From Desulfobacteraceae bacterium (GTDB lineage: Bacteria; Desulfobacterota; Desulfobacteria; Desulfobacterales; Desulfosalsimonadaceae): a stretch of DNA of 64,000 nt. The stretch is from positions 60,267-124,266 of the forward strand of contig JABZFM010000010.1 of NCBI GenBank assembly GCA_014237465.1, given 5' to 3'. The notes under the pieces were generated by a model that was not told where the DNA came from, searched no databases, and saw only the letters and a list, made by a program, of their open reading frames with translations. Both the position numbers and the translations under genes were made by a program. Positions 1 through 7,652 of the stretch are shown one piece after another (positions within the stretch are counted from its first letter, which is position 1; each line of letters starts with the position of its first letter).

Positions 1-2
1 CC

Positions 3-236
3 GGCAAAATCGGCTGGGGGTGTTCATGGCTTTATAATGCCACCGGTGATCAGAAATATGCCGATGTTGTTGTTAAAGTAGCAGATCATCAATTAAAAAT
101 TCAAGAACCGGCCGGTGGCTGGGTCCGCAGGCCGTTATTTCAATCTGCAGAAGAACAACCCAATATTTTTGGTATTGAAGTTACCCAGGAGAGGGTTGTC
201 TGGTTGGATTATTATGCACAGGCGCTTTCGAAATAA
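3..236 (+). CDS. C-terminal fragment of an unidentified protein
   Basis: The frame is open from the left edge and ends at TAA 234-236, giving the last 77 residues of a gene that starts outside the window. The visible part contains GKIGWGCSWLYNATGD and EPAGGWVRRPLF and ends DYYAQALSK. The Gly/Trp-rich helical pattern recalls alpha/alpha-toroid proteins (glycoside hydrolases, terpenoid cyclases). That is only an impression: 77 residues are too few to name a family. No signal or catalytic motif can be judged. Confidence 0.6.
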   Translation, partial: GKIGWGCSWLYNATGDQKYADVVVKVADHQLKIQEPAGGWVRRPLFQSAEEQPNIFGIEVTQERVVWLDYYAQALSK

Positions 237-263
237 TCAGTGGCTGAACGGAAAGTCCATTTA

Positions 264-326
264 TTCGTAGGTTGGGTTGAGCCCCATGGGTTATGTTGGG
301 TTTCGTACCTCAACCCAACCTACGAA
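264..326. repeat. REP-like inverted repeat (GTAGGTTGGGTTGAG family)
   Basis: A perfect 18-bp inverted repeat: TTCGTAGGTTGGGTTGAG at 264-281 and its reverse complement at 309-326, with a 27-nt loop. It lies in the 274-bp gap between the first gene and gltS. A related dyad is found at 12090-12150. The rest of the gap (327-510) holds no gene and no clear terminator. Confidence 0.75.
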
Positions 327-510
327 AATCAAATGTTTACCAACACAAAAATTGAAAGGGCGTAACCCAACAAATCATACGGCCGGGTTTCCGTTTAACC
401 ACTAAATAGTGAATAGACTGAAGGTTGAGGATGGTTGACAATTAATAATTGGCCTTCAGCCTTCAGTCTTCTTCCTTCAGCCTATATACCTTGTTATTGG
501 GGAGATTAAC

Positions 511-1881
511 ATGGAAATACCGTTTGTTTTTGAACCGTTGCTAGGTTTCGGCGCCATAGGAATTTTCCTTGTCATTGGCGTTATTCTTCGTGCGAAAGTC
601 CGTTTTTTCCAATCCTTCCTGCTCCCAAGCTGTCTTATCGGGGGAACCCTGGGCTGTATTGCTTTAAATCTGAAGATGTTTGATTTGTCCTTTTCGCTGT
701 TTGAAAATTTTGCTTATCATTTTTTAAATATCGCGTTTATTTCCGTTGGCTTGACCCGGAATGTAAATCATAATAAGGAACATGGCGGAGGAAAACAGGT
801 TTTGAGAGGTTCTTTATGGATGGCGCTTATGAAAGGTATTACCTGGCCCCTTCAGGCGATTATTGGGCTAAGTTGTGTTCTGATGTTTAGCACGTTTGGT
901 AAAGAACTCTTTCCGACCTTTGGTCTGTTATTACCGATAGGTTTTAATGAAGGACCCGGCCAGGCGCTTTCCATCGGTAAAGTATACGCAGAGTTTGGTT
1001 TTGAAAATGCGGTTACGGTGGGTCTCACATTTGCAGTTATGGGATATATATTTTGTTTTTTTCTGGGAATGCCCCTTGTCAAAATGGGTTTAAGTTGCGG
1101 AGCTGCAAAATATGGTAAGAAATCCCTGCCCGAAGATTTTTTAAAAGGCATCCTTCCAAAAGAGAAAAAGGATGTCAGTGCAGGTACGCTTACGCTTCAT
1201 ACGGAGAATATTGATAATCTTGCCTTTCAGCTTGGGCTTATCGGACTCATTTATGTCATAACCTATTTTTTCTGCGATAGCATTGTCCAGATGTTGCCGC
1301 CTGCAACCGGAAAAGTGTTGTGGGGATTCTTTTTTGGAATAGGTATGATTATTGCGCTCCTGTTTCGGTTCTTGATGAGAAAAGCAGGTGTTGAGCACCT
1401 TGTCAATCCTGGGATTCAAAACCGCATCACCGGATTTGGAATTGATATTATGATCACTGCAACTTTGATGGCCATCAATCTCGGTATTGTCTGGATGTTC
1501 ATTGTTCCGATCCTGGTCATATCGATCCCTTCAGGAATACTTACCTTACTGTCTATTCTGTATTTTGGGAAACGGATGCATACCATGAACCTGGAGCATA
1601 CTGTGGTCGCTTACGGAATGTATACCGGGCAGATGTCAACCGGTTTATTGCTGCTTCGAATGGTGGACCCGGAATTCAAGTCGCCCATGCTCCTGGAACT
1701 GGGCGCTTATCCTTTTCTTGTTTTTCCGTTTACCATAATATGTATGGTTTTGGCGACATTGCCGGTTTCCCATGGGTATGGCATTGTTCTGATGATCGGA
1801 TTATATGCTGCCATTATTCTGTTAACCCTGGTACTTCTCAAAGTCCTGAAGTTTTGGGGGAAACCTGAAAAATTGTTTTAA
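511..1881 (+). CDS. gltS: GltS-type sodium:glutamate symporter family protein
   Basis: 456-residue integral membrane protein with about ten or more hydrophobic segments, matching the size and layout of the sodium/glutamate symporter (ESS) family. The inner re-entrant region reads LLPIGFNEGPGQALSIGKVY, which occupies the place of the Gly-rich re-entrant motif of GltS. The N-terminus (GFGAIGIFLVIGVILR, then LPSCLIGGTLG) also follows the GltS pattern. The start is supported by GGGGAG about 6 bases before ATG 511. Substrate specificity cannot be read from the sequence; glutamate or another small carboxylate is likely. The 3' end of this gene is echoed at 2622-2684, so a second copy once lay downstream. 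Confidence 0.75.
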   Translation: MEIPFVFEPLLGFGAIGIFLVIGVILRAKVRFFQSFLLPSCLIGGTLGCIALNLKMFDLSFSLFENFAYHFLNIAFISVGLTRNVNHNKEHGGGKQVLRGSLWMALMKGITWPLQAIIGLSCVLMFSTFGKELFPTFGLLLPIGFNEGPGQALSIGKVYAEFGFENAVTVGLTFAVMGYIFCFFLGMPLVKMGLSCGAAKYGKKSLPEDFLKGILPKEKKDVSAGTLTLHTENIDNLAFQLGLIGLIYVITYFFCDSIVQMLPPATGKVLWGFFFGIGMIIALLFRFLMRKAGVEHLVNPGIQNRITGFGIDIMITATLMAINLGIVWMFIVPILVISIPSGILTLLSILYFGKRMHTMNLEHTVVAYGMYTGQMSTGLLLLRMVDPEFKSPMLLELGAYPFLVFPFTIICMVLATLPVSHGYGIVLMIGLYAAIILLTLVLLKVLKFWGKPEKLF

Positions 1882-1935
1882 TCTTTTTTGCCCCTAAAAT
1901 GATCGCCATAAGGAATTTGAGGCTCACCAAACTTC

Positions 1936-2226
1936 TTAACGATTGATATATCTCTTCAGTTCCCGATAGAAGTTTTGGTGAGAGCCAAAGGTATAAAGAA
2001 AGAGGGTGTTTTCTATAATCTCATACGCCAGAAGGATCAGAGAATTTGCGGAATTGAATTTATATACCCTTACCCCGCTCAAGTCCCCGACCTTAAGCGT
2101 CCCTGTTTCCGGGTTCTGAGCTATTTTGCGGATGGTATCATCCAGGTCTTTGACCTGTTTCCGGTTCAGCTTTTTTTTCTTTCTGGCAAACACCGGCGAT
2201 TGGATGATATCTGTTATTTCTGTCAT
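1936..2226 (-). CDS. RelE/YoeB-like toxin of a type II toxin-antitoxin pair
   Basis: 96-residue basic protein. The segments FARKKKKLNRKQVKDLDDTI, GDLSGVRVYKF and LLAYEIIENTLFLYTFGSHQ match the RelE/ParE toxin fold, with a basic helix, central strands and a C-terminal strand ending in FGSHQNFYRELKRY. Such toxins are usually ribosome-dependent mRNases. The gene overlaps its upstream partner by 4 bp, the typical antitoxin-first order. Activity is inferred from family and pairing only. Confidence 0.75.
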   Translation of the reverse strand: MTEITDIIQSPVFARKKKKLNRKQVKDLDDTIRKIAQNPETGTLKVGDLSGVRVYKFNSANSLILLAYEIIENTLFLYTFGSHQNFYRELKRYINR

Positions 2227-2450
2227 TCGCCTTCACCAAAGACATAAGGTGTTCCTGTTCCGGCCTTAATTTGTTCTTTGGCGGTCATAATTTCATGAAG
2301 AAAAGGCAGCGGCAAATCGGGATTATCTTCAACAAGTTGACCGATACTTGCCCAGTATTCAATTTGCCCGGCGACGGAGCGTTTAAAAACCTTTGATTTG
2401 ATTTTAGCTTTTTTTACAAGATCATCGGATATTTTTACGGCTGTCGGCAT
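2223..2450 (-). CDS. ParD-like antitoxin
   Basis: 75-residue protein beginning MPTAVKISDDLVKKAKIKSK, followed by RSVAGQIEYWASIGQLVEDN. This is the pattern of the ParD-like family (ribbon-helix-helix DNA-binding start, then a toxin-binding tail). A good ribosome-binding site, AAAGGAGG, lies just before the start on the minus strand. The stop overlaps the toxin start by 4 bp, so the two are translationally coupled. The antitoxin probably represses its own promoter in the roughly 400-bp region to its right, which it shares divergently with the DUF1302 cassette. Confidence 0.75.
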   Translation of the reverse strand: MPTAVKISDDLVKKAKIKSKVFKRSVAGQIEYWASIGQLVEDNPDLPLPFLHEIMTAKEQIKAGTGTPYVFGEGE

Positions 2451-2621
2451 TTTACTCCTCCTTTAGTTGCCATTTATTGTAAAATAAACCATAATATAGC
2501 ATATTGCAACCAGAAAATAGGAAAATAGCATACGCCGGTCCCCCTCAATGCCCGACTGATAAAAAAGGTGCTTGATACGATGAAATCGATCGGTTAGAGA
2601 CCTCGGTGCCGGGTCTTGAAT

Positions 2622-2684
2622 TTGGTAATCCTGGTACTTCTCAAGGACCTGAGGTATTGGCGGAAGCCTGAAAAATTATTTTAA
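2622..2684 (+). pseudogene. Remnant 3' end of a second gltS copy
   Basis: Translated from 2625, this stretch reads VILVLLKDLRYWRKPEKLF-stop. The intact symporter at 511-1881 ends TLVLLKVLKFWGKPEKLF-stop. The nucleotide match extends over about 60 bases including the TAA, but upstream of 2622 the frame has no resemblance to GltS. The fragment shows that a paralogous gltS tail stood here and that the toxin-antitoxin pair now separates the two tails. Confidence 0.75.
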
Positions 2685-2762
2685 AGTTTTTGTAACTTAT
2701 ATATTAATTAAATTCAATATTAACATCTAATTATATGAATTTTAAAAATATTAAAAAAAAGC

Positions 2763-2792
2763 TTGACAAAAAAATATAAGCATATATATACT
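2763..2792 (+). promoter_or_regulatory. Sigma70-type promoter for the DUF1302 cassette
   Basis: TTGACA at 2763-2768 is a perfect -35 box. TATACT at 2787-2792 matches the -10 consensus at 5 of 6 positions, with an 18-bp spacer that is AT-rich. It stands about 60 bp before the small ORF at 2850 and about 180 bp before the DUF1302 gene, with no terminator in between. It is the likely start of the long plus-strand unit that follows. Between 2451 and 2760 there is otherwise only the gltS remnant. Confidence 0.65.
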
Positions 2793-2849
2793 GTTCTATA
2801 ACACCATAACAAAATAACACTATAACTCATATAAATTAAAGGGGGGGGG

Positions 2850-2969
2850 ATGGAGACATTTTTTTATAACAAAATTAAATTTATTATGATGGTCGTTATG
2901 GTATTTTTCATTGCCATGCTGATGCCGACGGTGCCGGTGATGGCGCTTAAAAAAGGAAGAAGGGGGTAA
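2850..2969 (+). CDS. Small hydrophobic peptide (39 aa), hypothetical
   Basis: A short frame from ATG 2850 to TAA 2967-2969, directly preceded by a run of nine G that can act as ribosome-binding site. The peptide starts METFFYNKIKF, continues with one hydrophobic stretch (IMMVVMVFFIAMLMP) and ends LKKGRRG. It looks like a lone signal peptide or a single-span membrane peptide. Its last codons contain the AAGAAGGGGG that serves as ribosome-binding site for DUF1302 at 2974, so it could be a leader that couples translation. No family is recognised. Confidence 0.4.
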   Translation: METFFYNKIKFIMMVVMVFFIAMLMPTVPVMALKKGRRG

Positions 2970-2973
2970 TAAA

Positions 2974-4881
2974 ATGAAATTTTATTCAATAAAGCAGAAT
3001 ATCTTGAAACCAACATTTTTATTTGTACTGGTCACAATATTTTTATTCGGGAGTGGGTCATCAGCTTACGCCCTCCAGCTCTATGACGGCGATGCCTTTA
3101 AAGCCAACCTGGATACGACCCTTTCATGGGGTGCCAGATGGCGTGTTTCAGATCGTGATCCGGATTTGATCCACAAAGTCCACGGAGGAAACAAGGATGG
3201 GGCCAATGGCGATAACGGGAATCTTAACTTTGACCAGGGCATGGTCAGCAATGCGTTTAAGATTACCAGTGATCTTGAAATTCGAAATGATAATTTTGGA
3301 TTGTTCACCCGAGGATCAGCCTTTTATGATTATGAGATTATGGAGCACGACCGAAAATACGTACAACTTGGTAATGAAGGCAAAGAGCAGGCTGGAACGG
3401 ATGTCAAGCTGCTGGACGCTTACGTGTGGGGCGCTCATGATTTTGGTGAGGTGCCTGCTGTTTTAAAGGTTGGCGACCAGGTGGTTAACTGGGGGGAATC
3501 CACCTTTATCGGTAACAGCATCAATGCGATCAACCCGATTGATGCCAGTGCGATTCGTGTCCCCGGCTCTGAGATCAGGGAAGCGCTTATTCCGGAAGGC
3601 ATGGTGTATATGTCTGTCGCTCCCACATTAAATACAAGTATCGAGGCCCTCTATCTTTATGATTGGGGAGAAACGGAAGCTGATGCGAGCGGCACTTATT
3701 TCTCCACCCAGGATTACGCCACCCCTGACGGGTACAAGGCAATACTCGATCAAAGCCCTTTCGGAGACATGGCGGACGCCTCGGTAGAAGATACGTTTAT
3801 GGCAATAGGGAGGTCTGAAACGCGCGAAGCAAACGACCAGGGCCAGTGGGGTCTTTCCTTAAAAACGTTTGTGCCGGCATTAAATGACACGGAATTTGGA
3901 TTTTATTATCTTAACTACCATAGTCGTTTACCGGTTGTGAGCTCAACCACCGGTACAGTAGCCGGTGCTCAAACTTCGGGACTCATTGCAGCATCTGCAG
4001 TACCAATTACAACGGCGACACTTACTCATTTAGCAATGAACCCTGGCGATACAAAAGGGGCTGTTGCAGCAGGAACCGCCGTTGGAGTATCAATGGGCGC
4101 ACCGCAGGATTCATCTATGGCAATTGCTGGTACGGCTGCAACCGGTGGTGAAGTAAAACAAACCACAACAGCCTTTGCTACCGATGCTTATGTTGAGACT
4201 TCAAAGTACTATACTGAGTACCCTGAAGACATTCAGCTTTTGGGTGTGAGTTTCAGTACTGAAGCCTTGGGATGGTCAATGCGGGGTGAAGCTTCTCACC
4301 GGCTGGATGTGCCGTACCAGATTGATGACGCCCAGCTGATTGCAGCAGCAGTTGGTGCAATCAATAAAAATCAGGCGGAAAATAATCTGGTTGGAAACTA
4401 TTATGGCCAGTTCGAGACAGACATTGCCGGTTACCTGCTTTACGACGTGAGCCAGGCCCAGGTCACCTTCACAAAAATCCTTGGTCCCTTTATCGGTGCT
4501 GACGGGGGGGCGTTCATAACAGAAGCCGGGTACACCTATGTGCATGATCTGCCGGATGAACCGATTCTTGAATCACCTAGCGGTATCATATATGACAGCG
4601 GTTCCTGGGGTTATCGGTCGCGTCTGATTTTTAACTATCTCAGCGCCATCGGCGCGGTGAACCTGTTTCCCCGAATCGGCTGGAACCACGATGTAAGCGG
4701 GACAAGTCCCGGCCCTGGCCGCACTTTTCTTGAATATCGAAAGGCGGTAACGCTTGGGTTAAAGAGCACATATCAAAGCTGGAGTTTCGACGTGAGCTAC
4801 GCTAACTTCTTTGGCGCAGGGAAAGACAACAAGAAAAACGACCGCGACTTTATTGGTTGCAGTCTTAAGTATTCTTTCTAA
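2974..4881 (+). CDS. DUF1302 family outer-membrane protein
   Basis: 635 residues with a Sec signal peptide (hydrophobic stretch around residues 10-32, ending SSAYA-LQ). The mature start LYDGDAFKANLDTTLSWGARWRVSD is typical of DUF1302. The motif VVNWGESTFIGNSINAINPI (about residues 170-190) and the C-terminal strand FIGCSLKYSF, which ends in Phe like an outer-membrane barrel signal, support a beta-barrel in the outer membrane. Residues about 325-400 form an Ala/Thr/Gly-rich insert, probably an exposed loop. DUF1302 proteins are generally encoded beside DUF1329, a YCF48 propeller and an RND exporter, as here. The family has no firmly assigned biochemical role; transport of hydrophobic compounds is the usual inference. 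Confidence 0.85.
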   Translation: MKFYSIKQNILKPTFLFVLVTIFLFGSGSSAYALQLYDGDAFKANLDTTLSWGARWRVSDRDPDLIHKVHGGNKDGANGDNGNLNFDQGMVSNAFKITSDLEIRNDNFGLFTRGSAFYDYEIMEHDRKYVQLGNEGKEQAGTDVKLLDAYVWGAHDFGEVPAVLKVGDQVVNWGESTFIGNSINAINPIDASAIRVPGSEIREALIPEGMVYMSVAPTLNTSIEALYLYDWGETEADASGTYFSTQDYATPDGYKAILDQSPFGDMADASVEDTFMAIGRSETREANDQGQWGLSLKTFVPALNDTEFGFYYLNYHSRLPVVSSTTGTVAGAQTSGLIAASAVPITTATLTHLAMNPGDTKGAVAAGTAVGVSMGAPQDSSMAIAGTAATGGEVKQTTTAFATDAYVETSKYYTEYPEDIQLLGVSFSTEALGWSMRGEASHRLDVPYQIDDAQLIAAAVGAINKNQAENNLVGNYYGQFETDIAGYLLYDVSQAQVTFTKILGPFIGADGGAFITEAGYTYVHDLPDEPILESPSGIIYDSGSWGYRSRLIFNYLSAIGAVNLFPRIGWNHDVSGTSPGPGRTFLEYRKAVTLGLKSTYQSWSFDVSYANFFGAGKDNKKNDRDFIGCSLKYSF

Positions 4882-4903
4882 ATAAATATAGGAGAAAAAT
4901 ATC

Positions 4904-6265
4904 ATGCGAAAAATAATATTAATTACATTTGTTTGTTTTTTTGCGATTGGTTTTGTTGTTCCAAATACTTGGGCCAAATTAAGTCCAGAAGAAATTGCCC
5001 GTCTGGGCAAGGACCTTACCCCGCTCGGGGCTGAAAAGGCAGCCAATGCCGATGGTACGATCCCGGCATGGGAAGGCGGCATCACCACACCGCCTTCAGG
5101 TTATGAGCCGGGGATGCACCATCCGGACCCCTTTGCCGGCGATAAGGTGCTTTTCAGTATTGATTCTGCCAATATGGACCAATATGCCGATAAACTCACC
5201 CAGGGACATAAGGCCATGCTCAAGGCGATGGATACCTACAAAATGAATGTTTATCCAACGCGCCGCAGTGCGTCGGTGCCCCAGCGTATTTACGACGCCA
5301 CCATTAAAAATGCGGCAACTGCCGAGCTGGTGGAGGGCGGCAATGGGGTAACTGGTTCGGTTATCGGTACTCCGTTTCCTATTCCGAAAAACGGGCTGGA
5401 GGTTATCTGGAACAGTTTGCTCAAATACAAGGGCGACAGCCTGGATCGTACATATGCAAAATTCCCGGTTACCCGTGGCGGATCATATGAAAAGGGGTTA
5501 GTCCACGCCATGGAGCTGTTTTTGTATCACCGCGAAGGTGCTACAGAGGAGAAACTCAACAATCTTATCTTTGTACGATTGACAGATACGCTGGGACCGC
5601 CCCGGAATGCCGGCAAAGCCACAATTGTTCACGAGACCCTGGACCAGGCAAAAGAAGCTCGTAAAGCATGGTCGTATAAACCGGGCCAGCGCCGTGTCCT
5701 TCGCGCGCCTGAGATTGGTTTTGACAATCCAAACGAGGGTTCGGACGGGATCATAGTGACCGACCAGATTGATATATACAATGGAAGTCCCCAGCGCTAT
5801 GACTGGAACCTGGTGGGCAAGAAGGAAATGGTTGTCCCCTACAATTCTTATAAACTGCATAGCGGTGATCTTAAATACAAGGATATTTTACAGAAGCGTC
5901 ATATCAACCCGGAACTGGCACGTTACGAACTGCACAGGGTGTGGGTGGTTGACGCAACCTTAAAACAAGGAACAAGACACATTTACAAACGGAGAACGTT
6001 CTATATTGACGAAGATTCGTGGCAGATTTTAGCAGTGGATTGTTACGATAACAGGGACCAGCTCTGGAAATTACAGGAAGCCCCTGTAGTCAATTATTAC
6101 GATGTACCCACACTCATGCCCACGTTCGAGCTTACCTACGATTTCCAGTCCGGTCGTTACAACGTATTTGGTGTCCATAATGAAGAGGATGAATATGTTT
6201 TCAATAAAAAAATGTCTCCTAAACTCTTCACACCAGCAGCGTTAAGGCGAATGGGGATAAGATAG
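4904..6265 (+). CDS. DUF1329 family periplasmic/outer-membrane protein
   Basis: 453 residues with a clear Sec signal peptide (MRKIILITFVCFFAIGF...WAK). The mature part begins LSPEEIARLGKDLTPLGAEK and contains DGTIPAWEGGI, both hallmarks of DUF1329. The family has a LolB-like lipid-binding fold by structure prediction (general knowledge, not visible here). The ribosome-binding site AGGAG lies 7-8 bases before ATG, 22 bp after the DUF1302 stop, so the two genes are co-transcribed. Likely role: periplasmic partner of the DUF1302 barrel and the downstream RND pump. Confidence 0.85.
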   Translation: MRKIILITFVCFFAIGFVVPNTWAKLSPEEIARLGKDLTPLGAEKAANADGTIPAWEGGITTPPSGYEPGMHHPDPFAGDKVLFSIDSANMDQYADKLTQGHKAMLKAMDTYKMNVYPTRRSASVPQRIYDATIKNAATAELVEGGNGVTGSVIGTPFPIPKNGLEVIWNSLLKYKGDSLDRTYAKFPVTRGGSYEKGLVHAMELFLYHREGATEEKLNNLIFVRLTDTLGPPRNAGKATIVHETLDQAKEARKAWSYKPGQRRVLRAPEIGFDNPNEGSDGIIVTDQIDIYNGSPQRYDWNLVGKKEMVVPYNSYKLHSGDLKYKDILQKRHINPELARYELHRVWVVDATLKQGTRHIYKRRTFYIDEDSWQILAVDCYDNRDQLWKLQEAPVVNYYDVPTLMPTFELTYDFQSGRYNVFGVHNEEDEYVFNKKMSPKLFTPAALRRMGIR

Positions 6266-6336
6266 GGCTTTAGGCATTTTTAAAGCTTAGGGCACATCTT
6301 CTTAAATGCGATAACGTATTCAACCAAACATTTAAC

Positions 6337-6407
6337 GGGCGGGGATAAACCCCGCCCCTACGGAAAATGCCTTAAATCCCATGTAGGGGAGGGCTTCATG
6401 CCCTCCC
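6337..6407. repeat. Pair of GC-rich REP-like dyads
   Basis: GGGCGGGG/CCCCGCCC at 6337-6344 and 6350-6357, and GGGAGGGC/GCCCTCCC at 6387-6394 and 6400-6407. Together they make two strong stem-loops between the DUF1329 and YCF48 genes. The first contains GGGGATAAACCCCGCC, which recurs at about 32870 in front of lipB, so it is a dispersed element. The stems could reduce downstream transcription or protect the upstream mRNA; there is no U-run. Confidence 0.65.
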
Positions 6408-6531
6408 GGGAAACTCCCGGTATTTGTAACTGTATTTATGAAATCTTGTACTTAGAGCAACCGAATCATTGGATCAATGGTCGCCTCCTGCCAGGAACGA
6501 CCGGTGTTTAGTAAATTTAAAGGAGCATATC

Positions 6532-7614
6532 ATGGAGTTTGATAGACTAAAAACGCTGCTTCTTATGGCATTGTTGCTTGCCGTAATGATGCCAGTATCC
6601 GTTTTTGCCCAGCCGAACTATTCAGTAAAAGCGCCTCTGGCAACCCGGTCTTTGCTGCTTGATGGCGTTACTAAAAATGGTGATGTGGTCCTCGTGGGAG
6701 AGCGGGGGCATGTTCTGATATCCGGCGATGTTGGCGCCACATGGGAACAAATGAACGTTCCCACCCGCACTACACTTACAGGAGTTTATTTTCAAGACAG
6801 GAACACAGGATTTGCAGTCAGTTATTATCAGGAGATTTTACGCACAAAAGATGGCGGAAAAAGCTGGAAGGTAGTCCATGCCAAAACAGACGATGAGCGT
6901 CCACTTTTGGATATATGGTTTAAAGATGCGAATATCGGCTTTGCCATTGGCGCCTATGGTTTGTTTCTCAAAACCGAGGACGGCGGGAGTACATGGCGGT
7001 CCGAGACGCTGAATGTTACGAAGTCCTTTGCTGAAGAGGATGGCATCTCTGATGAGGAATCAGCACTTATGGGTGCTTTTGGTTTTGATGAAGAAGAAGC
7101 TGCAGGTTTTGAAGACGCTGAAGAAGAGTATATTGAGGAGTTTTGCTTGAACCATATTATCTCCAGTGCCACAGGGCGGATCTTTATCGCAGCCGAAATG
7201 GGCACGATCTATCGCTCGGATGATGGCGGGCAAAGCTGGGCTTCGCTGGCGTCACCGTATCATGGTTCTTTTTTGGGCATCCTTGCCCTTGATGGTGACT
7301 CGCTGCTTTTTTTGGGGTTGCGTGGCCATATGTACCGAACTGACGACGGAGGCGATACCTGGCAGGAGATTGATACCGGGACCGGTTCCACCCTCATGGG
7401 CGGCGTCCGCCTTGACGACGGCAGAATTATCATCACCGGTCTGGCAGGTACGGTGCTGGTAAGCCGGGATGGCGGCAATAATTTTACATATTATATGCAT
7501 CCCAGTCGAAAAGATATCATGACATCCGTCGCACCTGATGGCAAGACCGTGCTTCTGATCGGCCAATTCGGGGTGAAGAAGCTGCAGATTGATGGCCTTA
7601 CCGTCAACCATTAA
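6532..7614 (+). CDS. YCF48/BNR-type beta-propeller protein, exported
   Basis: 360 residues. ATG 6532 is chosen because AAAGGAG lies 7 bases upstream and a signal peptide (LLLMALLLAVMMPVSVFAQ) follows at once; a longer frame to 6469 would add 21 non-signal residues. Six Asp-box motifs are visible (SGDVGATW, TKDGGKSW, TEDGGSTW, SDDGGQSW, TDDGGDTW, SRDGGNNF), as in YCF48-like propellers. Between the third and fourth blades lies a strongly acidic insert of about 40 residues rich in Glu and Asp. In this kind of cluster the protein is thought to be a periplasmic accessory of the RND exporter encoded 38 bp downstream. Confidence 0.85.
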   Translation: MEFDRLKTLLLMALLLAVMMPVSVFAQPNYSVKAPLATRSLLLDGVTKNGDVVLVGERGHVLISGDVGATWEQMNVPTRTTLTGVYFQDRNTGFAVSYYQEILRTKDGGKSWKVVHAKTDDERPLLDIWFKDANIGFAIGAYGLFLKTEDGGSTWRSETLNVTKSFAEEDGISDEESALMGAFGFDEEEAAGFEDAEEEYIEEFCLNHIISSATGRIFIAAEMGTIYRSDDGGQSWASLASPYHGSFLGILALDGDSLLFLGLRGHMYRTDDGGDTWQEIDTGTGSTLMGGVRLDDGRIIITGLAGTVLVSRDGGNNFTYYMHPSRKDIMTSVAPDGKTVLLIGQFGVKKLQIDGLTVNH

Positions 7615-7652
7615 CGTTTATCTCAGGAACAGGAAATGGGAGAATTCATCTC

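Noticed and set aside
6469..6531. Longer N-terminus for the YCF48 protein
   Set aside because: The 21 extra residues precede the signal peptide; the ribosome-binding site belongs to ATG 6532.
7252..7611. Minus-strand frame of 119 codons opposite the YCF48 gene
   Set aside because: Shadow of the strong plus-strand gene, with no ribosome-binding site or family pattern.
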